Positions 47,352-57,058 are shown, counted from the stretch's first letter. The stretch: DNA of 64,000 nt from Prescottella sp. R16 (GCF_030656875.1 NZ_CP130943.1:62001-126000); one strand, 5' to 3'. Numbers and translations: made by a program. The notes: generated by a model from the sequence alone, not told the origin.

Positions 47352-47732
47352 TTAGGCGCGCCCGTGGCGGCGTTCGTAGTCGTCGCGGACCCGGTCGGCC
47401 CGACGCTGCGCCTTCTCCGCGACCAGATCCGGATCGAGACCGTGACTGTGCAGTCGATGCCGGCGATACACCTGCATCAAGGCCACTGCGAAGTACACCA
47501 ACGGCAGGAACAGCAGTGCCATCATCGCCAACGGCACCCACACCGGACCGGGAATCAGCAGGAACAACAGCAACAACGGGACGACCGGGACCGTGAACCG
47601 GATCAGATACCGCACCGACGCGCCCGGCCCCACCAGGTCCCGGCGGACCCAGTCCTGCAGCGAGTCCGGCAACGTCCGGCCGAACTGGTAGCCGACGTAC
47701 TGCCCGAAGGTGGGTTTGGGGAGTTCCGACAT
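47352..47732 (-). CDS. DUF5313-type small membrane protein
   Basis: A 126-residue protein. A conserved N-terminal part ([20 protein letters not shown]) precedes two hydrophobic helices ([15 protein letters not shown] and [18 protein letters not shown]) and a highly charged C-terminus. This matches the actinobacterial DUF5313 group, whose function is unknown. Only a weak ribosome site is seen. It lies upstream of rraA with 53 bp between. Confidence 0.78.
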   Translation of the reverse strand: MSELPKPTFGQYVGYQFGRTLPDSLQDWVRRDLVGPGASVRYLIRFTVPVVPLLLLFLLIPGPVWVPLAMMALLFLPLVYFAVALMQVYRRHRLHSHGLDPDLVAEKAQRRADRVRDDYERRHGRA

Positions 47733-47759
47733 GCCGTTCAGCGTAGGCGCTCCGCACCG

Positions 47760-47799
47760 GTGCGCCTTTCCGGTAGCTGTCGTTACCGGAAAGGCGCAC
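47760..47799. terminator. Hairpin terminator between MFS and DUF5313 genes
   Basis: Arms GTGCGCCTTTCCGGTA and TACCGGAAAGGCGCAC pair over 16 bp around eight bases, 14 bp after the MFS stop on the minus strand. Confidence 0.85.
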
Positions 47800-47813
47800 G
47801 GTGGCGCAACCGT

Positions 47814-49313
47814 CTAGCGCGTCGGCACGGCCGGTGTCTCGGGGGTGTCGAATTTCTGGCCGGATGCGAGTCCGCCGGTGGCGGGGGTGCGGCCGTGTTT
47901 CATGGCGAGGGTGACGGCGATGGCGACGACGATTGCTGCGGCGCAGATGAAGTACGAGTAGTGGTAGCCCTGCATCGACGGAATCGGTTGTCCGGTGGTC
48001 GGGTTGATCATGAGTACGTAGTTGCCGATGATGACGCCGAGGAAGGCGCTCGAGAGTGCTCCGGCGACCTGTTCGGACGTGAACTTCATCGATCCCGTGA
48101 CGGCCTGGGTGTCGGCGGGGACCGCTTCGATGAGCAGGTTCTGGCTCGACGCGTAGAAGAAGCCGTTCGCGACACCCATGAAGAAGCCCAGGAGGATCGT
48201 GGCTCCGGTCGTGTCGACGAGTCCGAATGCGACGAGCAGTGATCCGATGAATGCGCCGCTCATGCCGATGAGCATCGCCAGTCGCGGTGAGTGCTGTCGT
48301 GCGACCCATCCGGCGAGCAGGCCGCAGGCGGCGGCCGCGAGTCCCTGGGGCAGTCCGAACTGCACGGCGTATCCCAGTGCGGACAGTCCCAGCCCGGATT
48401 GGTCGTTGCCGGGGATCGACGGTGCCCGCAGCATCTGGGGCAGGAGGGCGCCGTTCGCTCCGTTGAGGACGCCGTAAGCGGCGGCGATCGCGAGGGTCAT
48501 CCACACTCCCGGCCGGGCGAGCAGCGACATGGAGATCAGTGGTTGGGCGATGCGTCGTTCGGCGAGGACGAAGATCACGATCAGTGCGATGCCGGTGACG
48601 AAGGAGACGGTCCGGAGATCCTCGTTGTTCGCGCCGAGGATGAGGGCGCTGGCACCGAGGCCGAGTAGGAGCGCACCGAGGTAGTCGACGCGGTGGGCGA
48701 TGCGGACGGTCGTTTCGGGGACGAGGAGGGCGATCGCGATGATGACGGCGGCCGAGTAGGCGAACAGGAACCAGAAGGCGCTGCGGAATCCGAACGTGTC
48801 GATGAGCCATCCGCCGAGGATGGGGCCGATGAGTGCGGACGCGCCGATGCCGACACCGATACCGCCGACGCCGAGCGGCACCCAGCGTGACGGGATGAGG
48901 TCCCGGATCAGTCCGTAGCACACCACCGAAGACGCGAGACCGCACGCCTGCAGGCCGCGGCCGACGAGGAACAGCGGATACGAGGCGACGGTGGCACACA
49001 ACACCGTGCCGACGAGGAAGGTGGCGCCTGCCGACAGCAGGACCTTCTTCTTGCCGTAGACGTCGGCGAGTTTGCCGACGATGGGGACGACGACACCTCC
49101 GACGAGGAGCGGAATCGTCATCACCAGGGTGATGCGCGTGGTCTGGAAGTCGACGGCCATGTCGGTGAGGCCGGGGCTGACGAGGGTGAATTCGAAGGCG
49201 ACGATCTCGGTCATCAGCGCGACCAGCACGATGATGAGGATCGATTGTTTCTTGGACCGGTTCTCGGTATCCGAGGATTTCTGACCGGGTGTCGATGGAA
49301 TGAAACCAGCCAT
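47814..49313 (-). CDS. MFS transporter
   Basis: A 499-residue membrane protein with 12-14 hydrophobic segments and motif A ([14 protein letters not shown]). The region [21 protein letters not shown] is the motif C typical of drug:proton antiporters. The ATG at 49313 ([11 protein letters not shown]) is preferred to the open frame to 49394 because the upstream residues look non-coding. A TetR gene lies upstream on the same strand, with a 286-bp gap that holds no gene. The substrate is unknown; export of a xenobiotic or uptake of a catabolic substrate are both possible. Confidence 0.87.
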   Translation of the reverse strand: MAGFIPSTPGQKSSDTENRSKKQSILIIVLVALMTEIVAFEFTLVSPGLTDMAVDFQTTRITLVMTIPLLVGGVVVPIVGKLADVYGKKKVLLSAGATFLVGTVLCATVASYPLFLVGRGLQACGLASSVVCYGLIRDLIPSRWVPLGVGGIGVGIGASALIGPILGGWLIDTFGFRSAFWFLFAYSAAVIIAIALLVPETTVRIAHRVDYLGALLLGLGASALILGANNEDLRTVSFVTGIALIVIFVLAERRIAQPLISMSLLARPGVWMTLAIAAAYGVLNGANGALLPQMLRAPSIPGNDQSGLGLSALGYAVQFGLPQGLAAAACGLLAGWVARQHSPRLAMLIGMSGAFIGSLLVAFGLVDTTGATILLGFFMGVANGFFYASSQNLLIEAVPADTQAVTGSMKFTSEQVAGALSSAFLGVIIGNYVLMINPTTGQPIPSMQGYHYSYFICAAAIVVAIAVTLAMKHGRTPATGGLASGQKFDTPETPAVPTR

Positions 49314-49599
49314 GTCGGAAAGGTTCCCATCTGTGCGGAGGTGTTTGCGCTGCCTGAGTGGGGGAGTCGGGTGCGGTCGTGTCGCCGCGTTCATGCATGC
49401 GACCGTGATGATGATGTCGACGAAAGATGTTGATAGACAGATGTATTGATTACCCGTGCGTCAACGTCGTGTTGGAGAAGTGGGTGTCGGGCCGATCGAT
49501 GCGAGGGAGCGTATCAATCGTTTGCTGGGTCCGGAAGGAATCTGTGGCCACGACCCACTCAGCGGGACGTCTACCTCTGACCGCTCGTGTCGCCGAAGG

Positions 49600-50220
49600 T
49601 CATTTCCGGGCGTGACCAGGCGATTCGAGTAGATCGGCAATGGCGTCGACGAGTGCGGTGACGGTCAGGTCGGCGGCGGCAGCATCGGCCTGGCCGGTTT
49701 CCAGGCGGTATTCGAGGTCGGCGAGGGTGCGGATGGTGAGTACCTGGACCATCCGTAGTCGTTCCTCGCGGGTGCCGGCATCCACATCCGTGAGCAGCTC
49801 CGACATCTGCCGCACCACTTCCCGCGACCCGCTCCCGTGTCGGTCGTCGAACGGTTCGAAATCGCGGCCCCGCCCGAGGTAGCGATCGAGGAAGCGGGCG
49901 TAGCACGACGAGCCGCCGCCGGCGACGACGGCGGCAGCCAGCGGCCGGACGTAGGCGTGTGCGAGTTCCAGGGGGCCGGGCGCGTCGAGTTCCTCGAGTA
50001 TGCGGTGCCGTTCGGCATTGAGGGGCAGTAGCCGTAGGTCGTAGAGCGCCTGGATGAGTCCGCTCTTGTTTCCGAAGTGGTACTGGACTGCCGAGTTGTT
50101 CCGCTGACCGGCACGTTCGCCGATCTGGCGCATGGACACATGCTCGACGCCACGCTCGGCGAACAGTTGTTCGGCGGCGAGCAGAATCTTCGTGCGAGCA
50201 TCCTCGGACATGTGACCCAT
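49600..50220 (-). CDS. TetR-family transcriptional regulator
   Basis: A 206-residue regulator with the helix-turn-helix VSMRQIGERAGQRNNSAVQYHF at about residues 29-50. It is divergent from the TauD-type dioxygenase with an 87-bp gap that contains the dioxygenase promoter. It probably represses that sulfur-related locus. Neither the ATG at 50220 nor that at 50211 has a clear ribosome site. The MFS gene downstream on the same strand may be a second target. Confidence 0.87.
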   Translation of the reverse strand: MGHMSEDARTKILLAAEQLFAERGVEHVSMRQIGERAGQRNNSAVQYHFGNKSGLIQALYDLRLLPLNAERHRILEELDAPGPLELAHAYVRPLAAAVVAGGGSSCYARFLDRYLGRGRDFEPFDDRHGSGSREVVRQMSELLTDVDAGTREERLRMVQVLTIRTLADLEYRLETGQADAAAADLTVTALVDAIADLLESPGHARK

Positions 50221-50243
50221 TGTGCCCGACCATGTCTCAATGC

Positions 50244-50293
50244 TTGACGAGGGCGGGGCCCGCCCCTAATCTCCGTTAAGACATTCTGCCTTA
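50244..50293 (+). promoter_or_regulatory. Promoter of the dioxygenase locus with palindromes inside
   Basis: TTGACG (50244-50249) and TAATCT (50267-50272) are 17 bp apart. The spacer is filled by GGGCGGG-G-CCCGCCC (50251-50265), a perfect palindrome. TAAG-N9-CTTA (50277-50293) lies on the probable start site. Either could be the binding site of the divergent TetR protein. Confidence 0.6.
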
Positions 50294-50307
50294 GAAGGGG
50301 GTTCGCG

Positions 50308-51123
50308 ATGTCGACATCCGAACTGCACGTGCAACGGCTGGCCCACGCGCTCGGCGCCGAAGTGGCCGGCATCGATCTGTCACGGCCGCTGGATGCCGAC
50401 GTGGTGAAAGAGATCCGAGACCTCTTCCACGAGCACCAGGTGCTCTTCTTTCGAGATCAGCACATCGACGATGTGGCGCACCGTGATTTCGCCGTACACT
50501 TCGGCCCGTTGCAACGATTCGCGTTTCTGTCGCCGGTATCCGAGTCGGTGCCGGAAGTGCATGCGATCGACATCGATCCGACCAAGCCCAAGACGGCGAA
50601 CTCGGACATCTGGCATTCCGACGCCACCTTCCTCGCCCGACCACCCCTCGGATCGATGCTGCGCGCGGTGATCCTGCCCGATGTCGGCGGTGACACGTTG
50701 TGGGCGTCGATGTACGCGGCCTACGACGCGCTCTCGTCCCGTATGCAGCGACTTCTCGACGGGATGACTGCTGTGCACGACTCGTCGAACTCGGTCTCGC
50801 ACGCACGAAATGCCGTGAACGCGGACTTCCAGCCGACTTCTCACCCCGTCGTCCGGACCCATCCGGTGACCGGTCGCAAGGCCCTGTTCGTCAACAAGAT
50901 CTTCACCACCAGGATCGAGGGCCTCACCGACCGCGAGAACGATGCGCTGCTCCCGATGCTGACCGACCACGTCCGGTCGCCGGACTTCCAGGTTCGTTTC
51001 CGGTGGGAGCCCGGTTCCATCGCCCTGTGGGACAACAGGTGTACGCAGCACTATGCGGTGGCCGACTATGCCAGTCGACGCCGGATGCACCGGGTCGTGA
51101 TCGACGGTGACGAACCGGTGTAA
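50308..51123 (+). CDS. TauD/TfdA-family Fe(II)/2-oxoglutarate dioxygenase, alkylsulfatase- or taurine-dioxygenase-like
   Basis: A 271-residue dioxygenase with iron ligands H103 and D105 (WHSDATF) and H248 (CTQHYAVADY). R259 or R262 near the end is the 2-oxoglutarate anchor. N-terminal LGAEVAGIDLSRPLD is typical of the TauD/AtsK group. These enzymes hydroxylate the carbon next to a sulfate or sulfonate, which releases sulfate or sulfite. The ATG follows AAGGGGG. It leads a plus-strand run with a binding protein and an arylsulfatase, so an organosulfur substrate is likely. Other TfdA substrates are not excluded. Confidence 0.87.
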   Translation: MSTSELHVQRLAHALGAEVAGIDLSRPLDADVVKEIRDLFHEHQVLFFRDQHIDDVAHRDFAVHFGPLQRFAFLSPVSESVPEVHAIDIDPTKPKTANSDIWHSDATFLARPPLGSMLRAVILPDVGGDTLWASMYAAYDALSSRMQRLLDGMTAVHDSSNSVSHARNAVNADFQPTSHPVVRTHPVTGRKALFVNKIFTTRIEGLTDRENDALLPMLTDHVRSPDFQVRFRWEPGSIALWDNRCTQHYAVADYASRRRMHRVVIDGDEPV

Positions 51124-51172
51124 ACCGTCCCGGTGAGAGCGTCGCAGACCGCACCTATCGAGGGGATCGACA

Positions 51173-52747
51173 GTGCACACAGTGAGACGGGCGCCGAGAC
51201 TCGGTGTCGCGGCGGGACTTTTCGGGGTCGGGCTGCTGCTCGCAGCCTGCGGTGGGGGCGGCGGTGCCTCGACCGTTCCGACTGCGTCGGGGGACATCGA
51301 CCGCACCGCCGTCCTCCGGGTCACCTCGCCGGTTCCGACAGGAAGTCTCGATCCACATCTGCAGCGAACGTTCGGCGAGACAAGCTATCTGACGCCGATA
51401 TTCGACCGGCTGACCGTGATCGACGGACAGGGCCAGCTGGCCCCCGGCCTGGCGGAGTCGTGGGAGTTCGCACCGGACGGTTCGTACCTGGAGTTGCGTC
51501 TCCGAGAGGGCGTGACGTTCCACGACGGTGCCCGGTTCGACGCCGCGGCGGTGGCCGCGAACATCCGGCGTGGACAGACACTCGACGGCAGCACGGTCGC
51601 CGGCGCGCTACAGGGCATCACTGCAGTGGATGTCGTGGACGATAATCTCGTGCGTCTGCAACTGGCCCCCGGCACCGGAGTGGAGTTGCCCGGCCTGTTC
51701 AGCGCCAACGCGGGGATGATGATATCGCCGCAGGCGATCGAGGCCGGGGCCGATCTGCGAAACGATCCGGGACGCAGTGGCTCGGGTGCCTACCTCGTGA
51801 CGAAGTACGTTCCCCAGGAATCGGTCTCACTGGTACGTGCGGAGGAAACCAACTGGGATCCGGAAGCCGGCAAACTCGCCGGCATCGAATTCACGTGGAT
51901 CCCCGATGCCACCACCCGGCTGAACGGGGTGAAGACCGGAGCAACGGATCTGAGCTGGGTGAGCTCCGCCAACGAAGTCGTCGAGGCCGAGGCCCTGTCG
52001 AGGAACGGTGCTTTCGCCGTCACCGAAGTGCCGTTCCGGAACGTGCTCGGTCTGTACATGCGACCGCAGGGTGACCTCGCGGTGCCCCAGGTCCGGCAGG
52101 CGGTGGCATCGGCGATCGACCCCGACGCGATCAGCGCGCTGTTCTCGGGAACGTGCACCCCGACCCGGCAGTTGCATCCGGTCGGCGACTGGGCATCGGA
52201 CGAGTCGTACCGGTATCCGTACCCGTTCGACCCGGAGAAGGCGAAGAGCCTGGTGCAGGCTGTCGGCGGCGCGAAGGTCACATTGACGTTCGCGGCCGGT
52301 ACCAACGCGGAGAAGCCCGCGAACGTTATCCAGTCGGCACTCTCGGAAGTGGGTATCGAGGCCGAACTCGATCCGGTTCCGAACACACAGACCGAGCCCC
52401 GCTACATCGCCGGCGACTTCCAGACGAACGTTGCGAATACGTTCGGTGCCAAAGTCGACCCGGCCGAGACCGTGAGCACCTTCGTCACCGGAGCCTACGA
52501 CCTCGCGAACGGCAGCCCCCAGATCGGGGAACTGGCCGCGAAGGCCGCGAATCCGACCCTGTCACAGGCGGAGCGGGCCCCGCTCTACACCCGGATCTGG
52601 GATCTGACGTTGCAGGAAGCGATGTTCGTTCCGATCTGCAACCAGACCAACGCGACCGTCGCGACCGTGAAGGTGATCGGTGCCGACGACATGCCGTGGA
52701 CGAATCGGGGAGTCTTCGACGTGCGTCATCTAGGAATGCTCGAGTAA
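51173..52747 (+). CDS. Family 5 ABC substrate-binding lipoprotein (oligopeptide/opine type), orphan
   Basis: A 524-residue lipoprotein with a lipobox LAAC (C26). The family 5 (DppA/OppA) landmarks are SLDPHLQRTFGETSYLTPIF and LAESWEFAPDGSYLELRLRE. It starts at a GTG with GAGGGG upstream. No permease or ATPase gene lies nearby, so it must use one encoded elsewhere. Placed between the dioxygenase and an arylsulfatase, it probably captures an organosulfate or related bulky compound rather than a peptide. That is inference. Confidence 0.86.
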   Translation: MHTVRRAPRLGVAAGLFGVGLLLAACGGGGGASTVPTASGDIDRTAVLRVTSPVPTGSLDPHLQRTFGETSYLTPIFDRLTVIDGQGQLAPGLAESWEFAPDGSYLELRLREGVTFHDGARFDAAAVAANIRRGQTLDGSTVAGALQGITAVDVVDDNLVRLQLAPGTGVELPGLFSANAGMMISPQAIEAGADLRNDPGRSGSGAYLVTKYVPQESVSLVRAEETNWDPEAGKLAGIEFTWIPDATTRLNGVKTGATDLSWVSSANEVVEAEALSRNGAFAVTEVPFRNVLGLYMRPQGDLAVPQVRQAVASAIDPDAISALFSGTCTPTRQLHPVGDWASDESYRYPYPFDPEKAKSLVQAVGGAKVTLTFAAGTNAEKPANVIQSALSEVGIEAELDPVPNTQTEPRYIAGDFQTNVANTFGAKVDPAETVSTFVTGAYDLANGSPQIGELAAKAANPTLSQAERAPLYTRIWDLTLQEAMFVPICNQTNATVATVKVIGADDMPWTNRGVFDVRHLGMLE

Positions 52748-52772
52748 CGAAATTCGCGAGAGGACTTCATAT

Positions 52773-55115
52773 ATGACAATCAACCGTCACTCGATTCCCA
52801 TCGTCTCCGAGGTTCCGCAGCCGTCGCCTGCGGTCTACATCGAAGATCAGTCGGAGAAGTTCCGTCAGGTGCCCCCGGTCCGGCCGCCGGCAGGAGCACC
52901 GAACGTTCTCCTGGTGATGCTCGACGACGTGGGCTTCGGTGCGGCATCCACATTCGGTGGACCGTGCCGGACCTCGACGGCAGACCGGCTGGCGTCGAAC
53001 GGGTTGAAGTACAGCAGGTTCCATACCACTGCACTGTGCTCGCCGACGCGTGCCGCTACGTTGACCGGCCGCAATCACCACAGCGTCGGGATGGGAAACA
53101 TCGCCGAGATCTCGACATCTTCGCCGGGCTACAACGGCATGCGCCCTGCGAGCGCGGCCACCGTCGCGCGGGTGCTACAGGGCAACGGCTATGCAACCGC
53201 TGCCTTTGGGAAGATGCACCAGACACCGCCGTGGGAGAGCACGGCGGCCGGCCCGTTCGATCACTGGCCGCTGCGTGAGGGCTTCGACAAGTTCTACGGA
53301 TTTCTGGGGGCAGAGGCGGACCAGTTTGCGCCGGTGCTCCACGACGGCTTCACCATGGTCGATCCGCCCCGGACGGCGGCCGAGGGCTACCACCTCTCCG
53401 AGGACCTGGTGGACCAGGCGATCCAGTGGATCGAGGGCGTCGACGCCATGGACCCGGACAAGCCCTGGTTCTGCTACCTGCCGTTCGGTGCGGTCCATGC
53501 ACCGCTGCAGATCCCGGATTCGTACCAGGGCAAGTACCGGGGCGAGTTCGATCAGGGTTGGGACGCGCTGCGCGAGACCACGCTGGCGCGACAGAAGGAA
53601 CTCGGCGTGGTCGGAGCCGACACGGTGTTGGCGCCGTGGACTCCCGGGATTCCGCACTGGGACGAACTGACCGACGTGCAACGAGTCGTCGCGGCGCGGT
53701 TGATGGAGACTTACGCGGCGTTCCTGGAGCACACCGACGACCAGGTCGGACGTATGATCGGCTATCTCGAGGACCGGGGCGTGCTCGACGACACACTGGT
53801 CGTCTACATGATCGGTGACAACGGTGCCTCGACGGAGGGCGGTCTCGACGGGTCGTTCAACTACCTCGCGACGCTCAGCGGATTTCCGCAGTCTCCCGAG
53901 GAGATCTTCGAGCGCCTCGACGAGATCGGTACCGAGCACAGCTACGCCCACTATCCGGCAGGCTGGGCGGTCGCTCTCGATACGCCGTACCAGTGGGCCA
54001 AGCAGGTCGCGTCGCACTACGGTGGCACGAGGAACGGACTGGTAATCCACTGGCCCAACGGGATCCAAGCCCAAGGTGAGGTTCGGAACCAGTGGCACCA
54101 CTGTGTCGACATAGCCCCGACCATCCTCGAGGCGGCGGGTATCCCCAGCCCGACGACGGTCGACGGTGTAACGCAACAACCGGTCGAGGGGGTTGCGATG
54201 AACTACTCGTTCGACGAGGCCACGGCATCGGATCGGCACGTTACCCAGTACTTCGAGATCTTCGGTAACCGTGGCATCTACGACCACGGCTGGACCGCGG
54301 TGGCGATGCATCGGCGGCCGTGGGAGCTGATGGCGCCACCGCCGGACTACGCGGACGACGTGTGGGAACTGTACGACACCTCCGTCGATTGGTCTCAGTC
54401 GCAGGACCTTTCGGCACAGTATCCGCAGAAACTGGCCGAGTTGCAGGAGAAGTTCCTGCTCGAGTGCAGTCGCTACCAGGTGTTCCCTCTGGACGATCGT
54501 ACGAGAACCCGCAATCTCGACCCGCAGACGAGGGCACCCCACGTGCTGCGTGGCCGCACCGGACTCACGCTGTATCCCCACATGGACGGGATCATCGAGA
54601 AGGCGGCCCCGCGGGTGTTCAGTAGTTCGTACACGATTACGGCGAAAGTCGAGATCGGCGACTACCTTGCGAACGGTGTACTGATGAGCATCGGTGGCCG
54701 ATTCGGCGGATTCGCGCTCTACGTTGTCGATTCGGTACCGGTGTTCTGCTACAACTGCTCCGGGCGATCCTCGACGTACGTCCGGTCGCCCCGGACACTC
54801 TCCAGCGGAGTGCAGGACGTCACCGTCGACTTCGCGTACGACGGGGGCCGGCCGGGTAGTGGCGGCGTTTTCACTCTGTCGATCGACGGTATTCCGGTTG
54901 CGAAGCAGCGGATGTCGGCGACCACGCCGTTCCAATTCAGCCTCAACGAGTGCCTCGACATCGGAGTCAGCCGGGGCACGCCTGTCACCGACGAGATCCC
55001 GGTCGGCGGATTCGCTTTCGACGGCAAGCTCCACCACGTTCGGCTGGACGTCGAGGCGACCCGGCCGAGGGAAGAGGCGGGCGAGCTCGAGAGGATCGCG
55101 CGAGCGACTCAGTAG
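52773..55115 (+). CDS. Arylsulfatase, type I formylglycine-dependent (3 of 3)
   Basis: A 780-residue sulfatase of the same large type as the pair at 18.5-23.2 kb. It has metal ligands D51-D52, modification motif C89-S-P-T-R93, altered motif GKMHQTPPWE, and DNGASTEGG and HYGGTRNGLVIHWP. It resembles copy 1 most closely, with which it shares the GKMHQ variant and the GGPC loop near residue 65. The extra C-terminal beta-rich domain is present. ATG with GAGAGGA upstream. No signal peptide, so it is cytoplasmic. It presumably handles a substrate imported by one of the flanking binding proteins. Confidence 0.92.
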   Translation: MTINRHSIPIVSEVPQPSPAVYIEDQSEKFRQVPPVRPPAGAPNVLLVMLDDVGFGAASTFGGPCRTSTADRLASNGLKYSRFHTTALCSPTRAATLTGRNHHSVGMGNIAEISTSSPGYNGMRPASAATVARVLQGNGYATAAFGKMHQTPPWESTAAGPFDHWPLREGFDKFYGFLGAEADQFAPVLHDGFTMVDPPRTAAEGYHLSEDLVDQAIQWIEGVDAMDPDKPWFCYLPFGAVHAPLQIPDSYQGKYRGEFDQGWDALRETTLARQKELGVVGADTVLAPWTPGIPHWDELTDVQRVVAARLMETYAAFLEHTDDQVGRMIGYLEDRGVLDDTLVVYMIGDNGASTEGGLDGSFNYLATLSGFPQSPEEIFERLDEIGTEHSYAHYPAGWAVALDTPYQWAKQVASHYGGTRNGLVIHWPNGIQAQGEVRNQWHHCVDIAPTILEAAGIPSPTTVDGVTQQPVEGVAMNYSFDEATASDRHVTQYFEIFGNRGIYDHGWTAVAMHRRPWELMAPPPDYADDVWELYDTSVDWSQSQDLSAQYPQKLAELQEKFLLECSRYQVFPLDDRTRTRNLDPQTRAPHVLRGRTGLTLYPHMDGIIEKAAPRVFSSSYTITAKVEIGDYLANGVLMSIGGRFGGFALYVVDSVPVFCYNCSGRSSTYVRSPRTLSSGVQDVTVDFAYDGGRPGSGGVFTLSIDGIPVAKQRMSATTPFQFSLNECLDIGVSRGTPVTDEIPVGGFAFDGKLHHVRLDVEATRPREEAGELERIARATQ

Positions 55116-55330
55116 AGCATTTTCGTTGCCGACCGCATCGATTATACCGTGCACCACAGCGGTTTTCGGCGAAATTACCATGCAGCGATTTATCCTTCTT
55201 CGTGTGGCGATAGGGCGTGCCTACGTAGGGAAACTGATCCCGATGCTTGAGGGGATTAAATACATTGCTGCACATCGACTTTCGATTCACAAACCCGTGA
55301 AAAGTGCTTACGGGGAGGGTCGGCAGACGG
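55116..55330 (+). other. AT-richer intergenic segment, no gene seen
   Basis: This stretch is visibly lower in GC than the flanking genes (for example GGGGATTAAATACATTGC). It holds no open frame with a ribosome site. It leads into the promoter and operator of the next lipoprotein gene and may contain an untranslated or regulatory segment. Confidence 0.4.
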
Positions 55331-55364
55331 TATTATTGTGATCTATCTGTACGTGTACAGATAG
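55331..55364 (+). promoter_or_regulatory. -10 box and 22-bp operator before the second orphan binding protein
   Basis: TATTAT (55331-55336) is a good -10 box. Seven bases later, on the expected start site, lies a palindrome with arms CTATCTGTAC and GTACAGATAG around GT (55343-55364). A repressor bound there would block initiation. The cognate regulator is not evident. Confidence 0.65.
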
Positions 55365-55421
55365 TGGTGCCCCGCTTCATTGTGTCGGCGGAACTTCTTT
55401 CGAAACATCAAGGTAGGCAAT

Positions 55422-57032
55422 ATGAAATTGAACAGACGACGGCGGTCCCTGCCGCTGGTTGCGGTCGGGTTGGCCGGTCTGATGACGATCGCCGGATGTG
55501 CGTCTGCGGCCTCGGAAGATGTGGGGAACACCCGAGCCGCCGATCGGGAGGTAGGTTTCCTCGGGCTCGAGGAGGCCGGCGAGCCGGTGGACGGGGGTAC
55601 GCTGACCTTCGGTTCCTACGTGTTACCGAACGCGCTGGATCCGACCAAGACCAGGGCGAACGGTGCGGTGGGCGGAACGGAACTTGCCGCCATCTACGAC
55701 ACCCTCGTCCGGTCCGACTACGAGAGCGGTGGTTTCGAGCCTCAGCTCGCGGAACGGCTGACGAACAACGACGATTACACCCAGTTCACCGTCGAACTGC
55801 GGGGCGGCGCCACGTTCAGCGACGGGACGGCGGTCGACTCGGCAGCTGTGAAGTGGAGCATGGAACGGTACCTGGCCGCGAATTTCGACCAGGCAACTAC
55901 CTTCTCGAGCGTGTTGAGCAGCATCGACACCCCGGACCCTCACACGGTCGTGTTCAACCTCGATCGGTCATGGAGCCGATTCCCTGTGCTGCTGGCGATG
56001 GGCCCGGGATACATTGTGGCGCCGAGCTCCGAATCCGGCGGCACGTTCACCCCCATCGGCGCGGGCCCGTTCACCCTGACCAAGTTCGCACCCAACGAGG
56101 AAATCGCCCTGACCGCACGGGCGGACTACTACGGGGGGAAGCCGCATCTGGACGGGCTTCGCTTCGTGCCGACCTCCGGCGCACAGCCCCAGCTCGACTC
56201 GCTCGAGAGCGGGCAACTCGACATGGCTCACATCGTCCTCGACGAGGTCGTCATCAAGAACACTCTCGATCGCGGGTATCCAGGATTCCTGGATGTTCAA
56301 GGCCTCGGCCAGATCTTGCTCATCAATCAGCGTGAGGGGCGCCCCGGGGCCGATCTACGGGTGCGCAAGGCGGTCGCGTACGGCGTCGATCCGGTTATCT
56401 TCAATGATCGTGCGCACAATGGTCTGGGCATCGTGGATTCGAACCTGCTGACGGCCAACTCCCGGTGGACCAGCACTGTCGACGGGATCGTGTACGACCC
56501 GAAGAAGGCCAAGGAATTCCTCGACGAGGCCAAAGCCGACGGTTACGACGGCAAGCTCCGTCTGCTCACGTCCACCGAGCAGTTCGCGATGCAGGCGGCG
56601 TTGGCTGTGCAGGCGTCGCTGAATGCGATCGGATTCGACGTGAGCCTGGACACCGTTGGTGCCGCGGCCGAGAACAATCGACGAGTGTTCGCCGAGCGCG
56701 ACTTCGACATAGTTCGTAGCGGCTCCGCGTTCCTCGACGACGCCCCGCTGCTCCGACTCCAGGGCAGCATGATGAGTAACTCGAGCAACAACCCGCAGGG
56801 ATATGCGGACGAGCAGATGGACGAGTTGATACGCGAAGTGCAGACTGCGTCCACCGATGAGGACAAGAACGCCGTCCTGAGCAAGGTACAGCAGCGAATG
56901 AACGAGACCATTCCCTACGTTGTGCTCGGCCCGATGTCGACGCTCACCGCCTGGGACGACAACGTCCACGGGGTCGAGCGGACGGCGGACAACATCTGGT
57001 TCTTCGACACCGCGTGGTTGTCGAAGAACTGA
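55422..57032 (+). CDS. Family 5 ABC substrate-binding lipoprotein, second orphan
   Basis: A 536-residue lipoprotein with lipobox IAGC (C26) and the family 5 pattern GTLTFGSYVLPNALDPTKTR and LAERLTNNDDYTQFTVELRG. It is only distantly related to the protein at 51173-52747. The ATG at 55422 has AAGGTAGG upstream. It has its own promoter and operator and ends at a strong hairpin, so it is separately regulated. No transporter genes lie next to it. The ligand is unknown; the position between a sulfatase and an ipd-type catabolic cluster suggests uptake of a catabolic substrate. Confidence 0.86.
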   Translation: MKLNRRRRSLPLVAVGLAGLMTIAGCASAASEDVGNTRAADREVGFLGLEEAGEPVDGGTLTFGSYVLPNALDPTKTRANGAVGGTELAAIYDTLVRSDYESGGFEPQLAERLTNNDDYTQFTVELRGGATFSDGTAVDSAAVKWSMERYLAANFDQATTFSSVLSSIDTPDPHTVVFNLDRSWSRFPVLLAMGPGYIVAPSSESGGTFTPIGAGPFTLTKFAPNEEIALTARADYYGGKPHLDGLRFVPTSGAQPQLDSLESGQLDMAHIVLDEVVIKNTLDRGYPGFLDVQGLGQILLINQREGRPGADLRVRKAVAYGVDPVIFNDRAHNGLGIVDSNLLTANSRWTSTVDGIVYDPKKAKEFLDEAKADGYDGKLRLLTSTEQFAMQAALAVQASLNAIGFDVSLDTVGAAAENNRRVFAERDFDIVRSGSAFLDDAPLLRLQGSMMSNSSNNPQGYADEQMDELIREVQTASTDEDKNAVLSKVQQRMNETIPYVVLGPMSTLTAWDDNVHGVERTADNIWFFDTAWLSKN

Positions 57033-57058
57033 TCTGCGTTTTGTCCGAGAAACAGCGT

